Positions 24,786 to 32,284 of a DNA stretch of 43,768 nucleotides are shown piece by piece; position 1 is the first letter of the stretch, and each line of letters begins with the position of its first letter. Below the pieces are notes generated by a model that was given only the letters and a program-made list of their open reading frames with translations, searched no databases and was not told the origin of the DNA. The stretch comes from Singulisphaera sp. GP187. GTDB taxonomy: Bacteria > Planctomycetota > Phycisphaerae > Phycisphaerales > SM1A02. The stretch lies in contig CAMBWI010000015.1 of assembly GCA_945871445.1 (NCBI GenBank), forward strand, positions 1-43,768, read 5' to 3'. The position numbers were made by a program, and so were the translations under genes.

Positions 24786-27143
24786 TCAAGGTGCAATCTG
24801 CTTGGGAATCAGCGGAGTTGGTGGGGCGGGCAGTACACGCAGGTCCAGTTTGGCTTCTCCGTCAAGTTCAAAATAAAGGACGGTCATCGTCACATCCTTC
24901 GGCTCACGAATCGAAAATCTCGCTTGATCGATCGTATTTCCATGGCGATTCCAGTTGTCGATCAAGATTTTTCCATCGAGCAAGACCCGCACGCCGTCAT
25001 CGGATTCCGTCTGAACAATCCAATCGCCCGGGGCAGCCGAGAAGGTCGTCGTGGCTCGTATTCCAAAATTATCTTTGGGAACTGTGGGGGATGTCGGCAT
25101 CAAATTGACTGCGTCTGGTCCACGCACGCCGAACGGAAATGTGAGCGATTCGATATAGACGCGATATGTGTCCTTAGGCAATTGATCGAAAAACAGTGGA
25201 TCGGGCATCGCTCCTGGAGAGGCGGGCTTTGGCAATTCGAAAACTTCGACTCGCCAATTCGTGCTGAGAAGTGTTCCTCGTACACGCTGAACTTGATCGG
25301 GAGCTTGGCCCCAAAAAATTGCAAGTTCATAGTTCGTCAAGAATCCCAGAGTTTCCGTTTCAATTATTGCAGTACTTGTAGCTGGATCGATATTCGCTCT
25401 GAGGTCTCCATGACCTTGGGTTGCTTGAAGAAACTGAATAGGTTGCGACCCCAAAAGTTTCCAGCGATGCATGTGTGCTTGCCCAGGCTCGTAGACAGCC
25501 ATTGGCGCAATGAAATCGAATGGACCGAATTCTCCAATGACGATCGCGGCTCGGCCAGCAAGCGGATTTCGCTTCGAGATCGGCAACCCATCTTCGATTT
25601 CCACTGCGTTTCCAGTTCCAGGAAGAGATTTCGCAAGAGCGTCGAATTCCGACCAGTCGAATTGTGGGGTCGTCGGTTTGGGAGTTTGTTCTGTCTTCAA
25701 AGCCGCGCGACTTATTTCGTCAGCATCGATATCAATTCCAACCTTGGTCATCGTGTTCGATTCGATGATTGTTCCAGGGGAAGAGCGAAGAAAGACGCCG
25801 ACCTTTCCGCCATTCAATGTGTTGCGAGTGATGAGAGTGCCAGTCGATTCAACCCCGTTTGCCTTTGCCCAAGGCAGTTTTGCAAGGTGTGCATCTTCGT
25901 CCCACCACAATCGAATGCCAGCGGAGTTGTTGGAGAAAACATTATCCGCGATGACAGCATCGCGGCCGTGTTCAATGTTGATTCCACCGTTTTCTCCGCC
26001 AACACCTGCATCCCCATTCGCACGAAAAACATTTCCACGAATCTGAAGTCGCTGTGAATAGCCTCCCCAAATTCCGCAGATTGCATCGCGATCAAAGCGG
26101 TTGCGAAAAATTCGATTGTCGAAAGAAAATGTTGATTCCAGTCCGTGTGCCGCAGCATCAGAAAAATCATTCAGCGCTATGAGATTTCGATTGCAACCTT
26201 GACCAAGATTCGACGTTGAAGAGCCCGCCCCAGTAGCTTCGCCCAAGGTTTCACCCAGCGCTTCACGCCCTGCGAAACTGAAGAATCCATCTCCACAGTG
26301 CGTGGCAGAATTCAGCATGATCGTGTTGTCTGATGATTGTTCAAAACACAGAATTCCAGCGGAATCTTGACCCCGGTTATAAATGTTATGGCTATATCCA
26401 CGGATGCAGAAATCAAATGAGTTTCTGCAAATCGTATTAGAGCAACTTCGCCATAATGCGATTCCCCATCCAGAAAGAAATGATGCATCGCAGTTGTACA
26501 CCTGCGAATTTGAAACCCGCGAAAGCACAATCCCATTCTGGCCTTGGCGAACTCCGATTTCGCGCATCACGATTCCCTGTGAGTCACTGACGGCGATCGC
26601 AGCGCCATACTGTGAAACCCATTCGCCATTGTCGTTTTTCTGCGGCGAGAGCCAATCATTTACATTTTCGCGTTCTGGATTCGAAGCAAGCCTTTGCGCA
26701 AAGTTGCGAATGAATTGCATGCTTTCAAAGAGGGCGTTATCGCAATTCTTTGCGGAGATTCCAATTTGAAATCCAGTCACAGTTCCGTTGCGAATCGTGA
26801 TTCGCTTTCCTTGAGCCACGATTCCAATGCCTTGCAACTCATCTTGGGGAGTCTTTGCTTCTGCGCCCATCAAAGTCTGTCCGCAAAAGTCGACCGTGAT
26901 GTCATCGCCTTCGATCTGGATTACACCGTTCTTGTCGGCGTCAATCAATGGGCGTGGGGCAACTATCAGCCTGCATGATTTCGTGATGCGTGTGTTGTCG
27001 TCCGAGACAACAATTTGCGGCAATTCCAGAATTGCGGGAGGGTTTTGCGGTGAGATCTGCGAAGTATCTGCGCCGCCGAAAGCGGTGGGGATATTCCAAA
27101 GAAAAAGAGACCACACAACAAAAGTCAAGCGACTCTGTGACAT
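24786..27143 (-). CDS. Secreted right-handed beta-helix protein with PA14-like domain
   Basis: A 785-residue protein with a signal peptide (residues 1 to about 23, hydrophobic FVVWSLFLWNIPTAFG). Residues about 75-450 carry repeated short beta-strand and Asn-rich turns (SNTICRNSFD, RNLIALNDFSD, DAVIADNVFSNNSAGIRLWW), the pattern of NosD/pectate-lyase-like parallel beta-helices. The last ~120 residues resemble a PA14 domain, with TESDDGVRVLLDGKILIDNW. Both modules usually bind or process polysaccharide, but no catalytic residues are recognisable. It starts 3 nt after frr and precedes nrdR, so a secreted protein sits inside a translation-related operon. Substrate unknown. Confidence 0.8.
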   Translation of the reverse strand: MSQSRLTFVVWSLFLWNIPTAFGGADTSQISPQNPPAILELPQIVVSDDNTRITKSCRLIVAPRPLIDADKNGVIQIEGDDITVDFCGQTLMGAEAKTPQDELQGIGIVAQGKRITIRNGTVTGFQIGISAKNCDNALFESMQFIRNFAQRLASNPERENVNDWLSPQKNDNGEWVSQYGAAIAVSDSQGIVMREIGVRQGQNGIVLSRVSNSQVYNCDASFLSGWGIALWRSCSNTICRNSFDFCIRGYSHNIYNRGQDSAGILCFEQSSDNTIMLNSATHCGDGFFSFAGREALGETLGEATGAGSSTSNLGQGCNRNLIALNDFSDAAAHGLESTFSFDNRIFRNRFDRDAICGIWGGYSQRLQIRGNVFRANGDAGVGGENGGINIEHGRDAVIADNVFSNNSAGIRLWWDEDAHLAKLPWAKANGVESTGTLITRNTLNGGKVGVFLRSSPGTIIESNTMTKVGIDIDADEISRAALKTEQTPKPTTPQFDWSEFDALAKSLPGTGNAVEIEDGLPISKRNPLAGRAAIVIGEFGPFDFIAPMAVYEPGQAHMHRWKLLGSQPIQFLQATQGHGDLRANIDPATSTAIIETETLGFLTNYELAIFWGQAPDQVQRVRGTLLSTNWRVEVFELPKPASPGAMPDPLFFDQLPKDTYRVYIESLTFPFGVRGPDAVNLMPTSPTVPKDNFGIRATTTFSAAPGDWIVQTESDDGVRVLLDGKILIDNWNRHGNTIDQARFSIREPKDVTMTVLYFELDGEAKLDLRVLPAPPTPLIPKQIAP

Positions 27144-27146
27144 TTT

Positions 27147-27713
27147 CTATATCTCTTCGACTTCAGCGACTTTTTTGTTTGTCAATTCATCGATCTTCGT
27201 CGTGGTCTTTTTTGTCACTTCGTCGATATATTCCTTGGCACTGGTCACTTGATCTTCTGAAATCTTGGATTTCGGATCTTTTTCGAGCGCTTCAAGAGAC
27301 TTATTCGCGTCGCGGCGTTCATTTCGAATTGTGACTCGACAATCTTCAGCCATCTTTCGGACTTGCAAGGCGAGTTGTTTGCGTCGGTCCGCAGAAGGAG
27401 GCGGAAGCATGATGCGAATCTGTGATCCTTCTGATTGCGGGTTCAGTCCCAATCCGCTTCGTTCGATCGCCTTGATGATTTCAGCTTTCGATCCAGGATC
27501 AAAGGGCTTGATGAGAAATTGCGTTGGCTCTGGAACGCTGATTCCCGCAATTTCTCGAAGGTCAACGTTGCTGCCGTAATACTCGACCTTGACATATTCC
27601 AAGAGAGCCGTATTCGCACGACCAGTTCGCACTCCGCGATATTCGCGCTGCAGATATTCGATGCTCTTCGTCATTTTTTCTTCTGTTTCCAAAAGTACGG
27701 TGTCAATATCCAT
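27147..27713 (-). CDS. frr: Ribosome recycling factor
   Basis: RRF splits post-termination ribosomes together with EF-G. The N-terminal helix ends in the YRGVRTGRAN block that begins the long bundle, with the hinge and domain II in VPEPTQFLIKPFD, and the C-terminal DQVTSAKEYIDEVTKK. Length is 188 residues, normal. It follows pyrH by 26 nt, the widespread pyrH-frr pair. Confidence 0.97.
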   Translation of the reverse strand: MDIDTVLLETEEKMTKSIEYLQREYRGVRTGRANTALLEYVKVEYYGSNVDLREIAGISVPEPTQFLIKPFDPGSKAEIIKAIERSGLGLNPQSEGSQIRIMLPPPSADRRKQLALQVRKMAEDCRVTIRNERRDANKSLEALEKDPKSKISEDQVTSAKEYIDEVTKKTTTKIDELTNKKVAEVEEI

Positions 27714-27739
27714 AGTTTTCCTCGTATTTCACAGGCGAA

Positions 27740-28477
27740 TTATGCATTCACCAATGTTCCGATGCTCTCGCCTTTGATCACTCGGCGAATATTGTCTTTG
27801 GTCTTGTAATCAAAGACGACAACTGGCAGCGCGTGCTCCATGCACATCGTCATTGCCGTGAGATCCATCACGCCGAGTTTCTGCTCAAGCGCTTTCGAAA
27901 ACTTTAGCGTTTCATATCGTGTTGCCTTTGGATCCTTGCGCGGATCTGCGGAATAAATGCCATCGACTTTGGTTGCTTTGAGCAAAACCTCAGCGCCGAG
28001 TTCGATCGCTCGAAGCGACGCACAAGTATCAGTGGTGAAAAACGGATTTCCAGTTCCAGCAACCAAGATGATGACGCGTCCCTTTTCAAAGTGGCGCAAT
28101 GCTCTCGCACGAATAAATGATTCGGCAACGCTTGGTACGTGGATCGCACTCATGACTCGACTTTCGACTCCAACAGATTTGAGAGCTTCCTTGAGAGCCA
28201 GTCCATTGATGACGGTTCCTAGCATTCCCATGTAATCCGCAGTGGACTGATCGAATTTACCAACGGCAGCGAGCCGAGCGCCTCGAATGATGTTTCCTCC
28301 GCCAACAACGACTGCGAGTTCAAGACCTTCGCTCATTGCGCTGGCAATTTCAGCTGCAATACTGGCGAGTTCTTCTGGGTGAATCCCAAATGCCCCTTCA
28401 GGTGCGAAACTTTCGCCGCTCAGTTTCAAAAGGACTCTTCGGTATCGGGGTCGATCGGTTGAGGGACGCATAGTCAT
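27740..28477 (-). CDS. pyrH: UMP kinase
   Basis: Phosphorylates UMP to UDP; a hexameric amino-acid-kinase-fold enzyme of pyrimidine synthesis. Blocks seen are RVLLKLSGESFAP, VVGGGNIIRGARL, VAGTGNPFFTTDTCASLRA and the VDGIYSADPRKDP loop. The ATG at 28477 (or 28471, both present) gives about 245 residues, the normal size. A longer start at 28540 would overlap the divergent VWA gene and is unconserved. Only 27 bp separate it from that gene, so the two promoters must overlap. Confidence 0.95.
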   Translation of the reverse strand: MTMRPSTDRPRYRRVLLKLSGESFAPEGAFGIHPEELASIAAEIASAMSEGLELAVVVGGGNIIRGARLAAVGKFDQSTADYMGMLGTVINGLALKEALKSVGVESRVMSAIHVPSVAESFIRARALRHFEKGRVIILVAGTGNPFFTTDTCASLRAIELGAEVLLKATKVDGIYSADPRKDPKATRYETLKFSKALEQKLGVMDLTAMTMCMEHALPVVVFDYKTKDNIRRVIKGESIGTLVNA

Positions 28478-28489
28478 TGAAGTGCAGAC

Positions 28490-28495
28490 TACAAT
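28490..28495 (+). promoter_or_regulatory. Possible -10 element for the VWA operon
   Basis: TACAAT at 28490-28495 lies 9 nt before the ATG at 28505, in the 27-bp gap to pyrH. There is no good -35 at 16-18 bp, since that position falls inside pyrH. If used, the mRNA would be nearly leaderless. Weak evidence. Confidence 0.25.
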
Positions 28496-28504
28496 CTCTT
28501 GCGA

Positions 28505-29464
28505 ATGATGGAGTTTGCCCAGCAACAATCGATGGACCAAGAATCACTTGCAAAGCCAACGGGAAAGCGATCGGTTTCATGGATATGGATCGGACTTGCG
28601 ATTTCGCTGCCAATGCACGCAATCTTGTTGGCAATCTTGTCGAGCATCGGCGTTGGTATTGGAACATCGACGGGAAAGTCGATCTCAACGATTGAGGTTT
28701 CGCTGATCGAAATGGAACCGCTTGAGTCTTCGCCAGATTCATCTTCGTCGGGGACCGTCGCAACACCAGAAGTTCGACCAGCGGATGCTGATGCAAATGC
28801 TGCGGATTCAAGCATCTTTGGATTGCCAGAGCCGACGGGAAATGATCAGGGTGATGAAGCCGTCGTCTCTGCTGGAGCGGAGGGTCTTTTCGCTTCAGGT
28901 GGAGGTGGCGGTGAAGGAGGAATCGGCGATGGAACTGGTGCGACAACAACATTCTTTGGCGTGAGCGGTCGTGGCAAGAAGATTGGATATGTCGTTGACA
29001 AATCTGGCTCGATGGGAATTGCCGGTCGAATGATTCTTGCAAAGCAAGAGATCATCAGAAGCATCACTGCACTTCCAGATTTTGCATCGGTTTGTATCAC
29101 GCTCTTTGACGAAGACTTTCAGACCTTTGACCGCGAGGGTGGCTTTGTGAAGTGTCGCGATGGTGCGATCTCAAAGATGAAACAGTGGATTGCAGGAGTA
29201 TCGCAGAGTGGTGGAACGAATCCAGTGTCTGCATTCCAATTTTTGTTCAGCAGGCGTGAACGTCCTGATGTTGTCTTTTTTATGAGTGATGGAGAAATTC
29301 CCCCCGATGCAGCAGATGAAATCTTGCGATTGAATCGTCGGGGACCCAATACGGTTATTCACTGCATCGCATTCGGTCAAGCTGCGGCAACTGCGCCTCT
29401 TCGCAGAATTGCCAGCGAAACAGGCGGAACATTTTCGGTTTCAACTCCCAAGGGGTCTCAATGA
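28505..29464 (+). CDS. Membrane-anchored VWA domain protein with TonB-like helix
   Basis: 319 residues. A short cytosolic N-terminus precedes one transmembrane helix (about 26-50). This helix contains S34-L-P-M-H38, the SxxxH motif that in TonB/TolA couples to ExbB/ExbD or TolQ/TolR. A Ser/Pro/Gly-rich linker follows (about 70-150). The VWA domain fills the rest: MIDAS residues are DKSGSM (Asp at about 165), Thr in SGGTNP (about 238) and Asp in FMSDGE (about 262). All are intact, so it should bind a metal and a protein partner in the periplasm. Its stop overlaps the next start by 4 nt (ATGA). ATG at 28508 or 28532 are possible starts too. Confidence 0.85.
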   Translation: MMEFAQQQSMDQESLAKPTGKRSVSWIWIGLAISLPMHAILLAILSSIGVGIGTSTGKSISTIEVSLIEMEPLESSPDSSSSGTVATPEVRPADADANAADSSIFGLPEPTGNDQGDEAVVSAGAEGLFASGGGGGEGGIGDGTGATTTFFGVSGRGKKIGYVVDKSGSMGIAGRMILAKQEIIRSITALPDFASVCITLFDEDFQTFDREGGFVKCRDGAISKMKQWIAGVSQSGGTNPVSAFQFLFSRRERPDVVFFMSDGEIPPDAADEILRLNRRGPNTVIHCIAFGQAAATAPLRRIASETGGTFSVSTPKGSQ

Positions 29465-30744
29465 AACCAAGAATGGACAATCTGAGATCGAATCCGTTTT
29501 TAGTTGCAGTTGGGTACAAATGGATTCTGGCAACTCTCATCTGTGCTTTCAGTGCATCGGCGACTGCCGATCAGAATCTTTGCACAGTCGACTTTCGTGA
29601 TGGTGCTGGTCGTAAAGAGGCAACCATCTTGAAAGAAACTCCAGATGGAATCGAGATTCAGGTTGAAGCTGCCCAAAATGGCGAAGCTGCTGGCTCTTAT
29701 ACGCAGTTCATTCGGTGGGATCAGATTCGATCGATCAGTGGAGATTCTGCTGAACCGATGAGGCTTCGTCGACTTGAAATTGGCGAAGCCCTTTGGAGAG
29801 GACGAACGCGATTGTCACGCGGAGATTTGAATGGTGCTCGAGAATGTTTTCTTCTGAGTGAAAGCGGAATTGAGCCCAGCGCACAACTCTTAAAAATGAT
29901 GGTGGCAGAAGGAATTGCTCAGACTGCTTCTGTTGCCAGAGAGGAATGGGCAGAGTCGTTGAAAGCTGCGCTCAAACTTGCGGTACTTCGTGGACGAATT
30001 GGAGTTGCAAAATCTTGGATGGGTACAAGCGATCCTGTTGACATTGATGGCGGTCTCATCTTGGCCGTCGCGCCTGCGTGGATGGATGGAGATTCTGCGA
30101 AGAAAGCGCAAAGCATCTTGGTTGAGGCAGCGGATCGCGCTCGAACCGAGAACGATCTTGCGCTTGCGAAAATACAATCAGATGTGGCGCGTATCGCGGC
30201 AGCTGATGCGGGACTTCCACAACCTGCTGCTGCAAAGGAACGCGAAGTTTCGAACCCGTCGCCAGATTCGAATCCTCAAAGTGATTTGCCGGCCGCTACA
30301 AATTCCGCAAAGTCTGCGGCAAAGAATGGCGCAAAGTTCTTATCGCTTTGGGCCGATGCTGTTTCGTCAGATCCCGCCGCACGAAAAAAGAGCCGTACTG
30401 CTCTTGCTCAGACGAGCCGAAATGAAGAAGGGATGCTTCGAGTTTGGGCGATGTATGCGGAAGGTCGCAGTCTCGTGATGGAAAGTGATCCTGATGAAGT
30501 GCGAAGGGGAGTTGGGAAAATGTTGATGATTCCCGCTGCCTATGGATTGGAGATGCCTCGCCTCGCCGAGGCAGCGGTGGCGCAATCAGCCATTGCACTT
30601 GCTCGCATCCAAGATGATCAATCAGCAGCGACCCTTCGGCGCATTCAAAGTGAATATGAAGCTCAATTTAGTGAACGAACAGAGGCAGACAATAGCAATC
30701 AACAAGAAATGCAAATCGACAAACAAAAGGAGATTGATCAGTGA
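29461..30744 (+). CDS. Secreted helical protein of the ExbB/ExbD operon
   Basis: 427 residues. An N-terminal signal sequence is visible (hydrophobic WILATLICAFSASATA, about 21-36). About 60 residues of a beta-rich region follow (VDFRDGAGRKEATILKETPD), then a largely helical part with TPR-like spacing (EIGEALWRGRTRLSRGDLNG, about 110-130). An acidic Gln-rich tail ends it. I do not recognise a named family. It overlaps the VWA gene and the ExbB-like gene by 4 nt each, so it is very likely a periplasmic partner of the complex. Confidence 0.75.
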   Translation: MKPRMDNLRSNPFLVAVGYKWILATLICAFSASATADQNLCTVDFRDGAGRKEATILKETPDGIEIQVEAAQNGEAAGSYTQFIRWDQIRSISGDSAEPMRLRRLEIGEALWRGRTRLSRGDLNGARECFLLSESGIEPSAQLLKMMVAEGIAQTASVAREEWAESLKAALKLAVLRGRIGVAKSWMGTSDPVDIDGGLILAVAPAWMDGDSAKKAQSILVEAADRARTENDLALAKIQSDVARIAAADAGLPQPAAAKEREVSNPSPDSNPQSDLPAATNSAKSAAKNGAKFLSLWADAVSSDPAARKKSRTALAQTSRNEEGMLRVWAMYAEGRSLVMESDPDEVRRGVGKMLMIPAAYGLEMPRLAEAAVAQSAIALARIQDDQSAATLRRIQSEYEAQFSERTEADNSNQQEMQIDKQKEIDQ

Positions 30745-31433
30745 CGTTTTTCAAATACATCGAAGGTGGCGGAATTATTGGGTACATCATTCTGGCGCTC
30801 AGCATCGTTGGGGTGGCATTCATCATTCCAGCAATTTTGCGAACACGCCGAATTCAACTTGTTCCAGAGGAACAAGTGAAAGAATTGAAACTGCAAGCAG
30901 ATGCGAACGATTTTCAACAGGCGTTGGAAGATTGTCGGAGTGAAGAAGGAGATACTTTTCTTGGGCGCATCGCAGCTGCGGGTATTGATCGTTCTTTGAG
31001 AGGTCCACTCGGCGGACTCGAGGCGCGTGCGGCAATGGAGGATGCTGGAGAAGATGAGACTGCGCGACTTTTTCGAGTCATTGATCCAATCGCCGTCATC
31101 GCAAGTGTTGCTCCGCTGTTGGGGCTTCTTGGAACTGTTCAGGGAATGATTGGCGCATTCGAAACTGTGGCAGGGACAGCGACAAGGAGTAGTGCGTATT
31201 ACGAAACACTGGCATCAAATATCAGCATTGCGCTCATCACAACTTTTCAAGGTCTCGTCGTCGCTATTCCATGCGTCATGGTTCACTCGTGGCTTCGAAA
31301 TCGAATTGATCGGGGAGCATCCGAAGCTGGTCGAGCGCTTGAACCACTCGCAATGTCTCTCGAACGAATCGGTACTGAATTTTCGCAGAGTGCCACATCA
31401 GAAACAAGCAACACTGGGAGAAATGGCGGATGA
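30741..31433 (+). CDS. MotA/TolQ/ExbB-type proton channel subunit
   Basis: 230 residues with three transmembrane helices: about 9-30 (GGIIGYIILALSIVGVAFII), about 113-140 (DPIAVIASVAPLLGLLGTVQ) and about 155-180 (IALITTFQGLVVAIPCVMVH). The last two carry the ExbB/TolQ signatures APLLGLLGTVQGM and ITTFQGLVVAIP, which line the channel. With ExbD it converts proton motive force into movement. The GTG start overlaps the preceding stop by 4 nt (GTGA). It is part of the seven-gene operon. Confidence 0.93.
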   Translation: MTFFKYIEGGGIIGYIILALSIVGVAFIIPAILRTRRIQLVPEEQVKELKLQADANDFQQALEDCRSEEGDTFLGRIAAAGIDRSLRGPLGGLEARAAMEDAGEDETARLFRVIDPIAVIASVAPLLGLLGTVQGMIGAFETVAGTATRSSAYYETLASNISIALITTFQGLVVAIPCVMVHSWLRNRIDRGASEAGRALEPLAMSLERIGTEFSQSATSETSNTGRNGG

Positions 31434-31849
31434 GGATTGGTCGCCGCCAATATGGAATTGCAATTTTGGATATGACTCCGATGATCGATGTCGTATTTCT
31501 GTTGCTGATTTTCTTTCTGACGACGGCTCAGATGGCTCAAATGGCGTCATCACCAGTGACCTTGCCTGAAGAGGCGGGAAACGCAGATGAATCTGCTGGA
31601 TCAGCGGGAATGGTTGTGAATGTCGATGCGATGGGGGTGATCACAGTCTTGGACCAATCGATTGAAACGCCGGAGTTGATGAAACGAGCGAAAGAAGTCA
31701 TTGCCCAAGATTCTGCTGCTGTTCCTGTGATTCGTGCGGATCGTCGTTCAACAGCAGCGAGGTTGAATGAAGTCGTCGATGCACTACGAAGCGGCGGTTG
31801 CCGCGCAGTGCGGGTTGCTACAACACAAGTGAAAGAACAGAACCCATGA
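31430..31849 (+). CDS. ExbD/TolR-type protein, first copy
   Basis: 139 residues with one N-terminal transmembrane helix (DMTPMIDVVFLLLIFFLTT, about 14-32). It contains the essential Asp in TPMID, which carries the proton in ExbD/TolR. The periplasmic domain follows, with ADRRSTAARLNEVVDALRSGG matching the family's end. It overlaps both neighbours by 4 nt. Confidence 0.93.
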   Translation: MRIGRRQYGIAILDMTPMIDVVFLLLIFFLTTAQMAQMASSPVTLPEEAGNADESAGSAGMVVNVDAMGVITVLDQSIETPELMKRAKEVIAQDSAAVPVIRADRRSTAARLNEVVDALRSGGCRAVRVATTQVKEQNP

Positions 31850-32265
31850 AGATCGGTGAAAAATCTCGCCGTGGCGCGCATGGCCCGATCTCGCTGAATA
31901 TGACCAGCATGATCGATGCGACATTCCTTTTGTTGGCATACTTCATCTTCACTTCTGTCGCTGGCGATCAAGAGTCTCAGTTGATGGCAGATGTCTCTGT
32001 GGCACGTGCGGGAACAGGGGCATCGGCATTGAGTCCTCAGATCATCGACGTCGAATCCGATTCTGGTGGGGCGGTCTTTCGAATCGGCGCAAGAAACATC
32101 CGCAAGCGCGAGGAATTGGCTGCAGTTTTAAAGCAATTGCCGCACGAAATTGGCATCGTGGTTCGGGTGCATACAGGACCAGATGTTGCCGCAGTTGCAG
32201 CTGCGATGCAAGCTGCGCAAGATGCTGGATTTGAGAAAGTCACTTATGTCACCGCATCAAAGTAA
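31846..32265 (+). CDS. ExbD/TolR-type protein, second copy
   Basis: 139 residues, the same length as the first copy. The helix reads NMTSMIDATFLLLAYFIFTS (about 18-37), so the proton-carrying Asp is kept but the preceding Pro is replaced by Ser. The periplasmic part is diverged, with HTGPDVAAVAAAMQAAQDAG near the end. The ATG at 31846 overlaps the first copy's stop (ATGA). Two ExbD variants suggest a heterodimer inside the ExbB pentamer. Confidence 0.92.
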   Translation: MKIGEKSRRGAHGPISLNMTSMIDATFLLLAYFIFTSVAGDQESQLMADVSVARAGTGASALSPQIIDVESDSGGAVFRIGARNIRKREELAAVLKQLPHEIGIVVRVHTGPDVAAVAAAMQAAQDAGFEKVTYVTASK

Positions 32266-32284
32266 CGCAATCGCAATACAAGTG

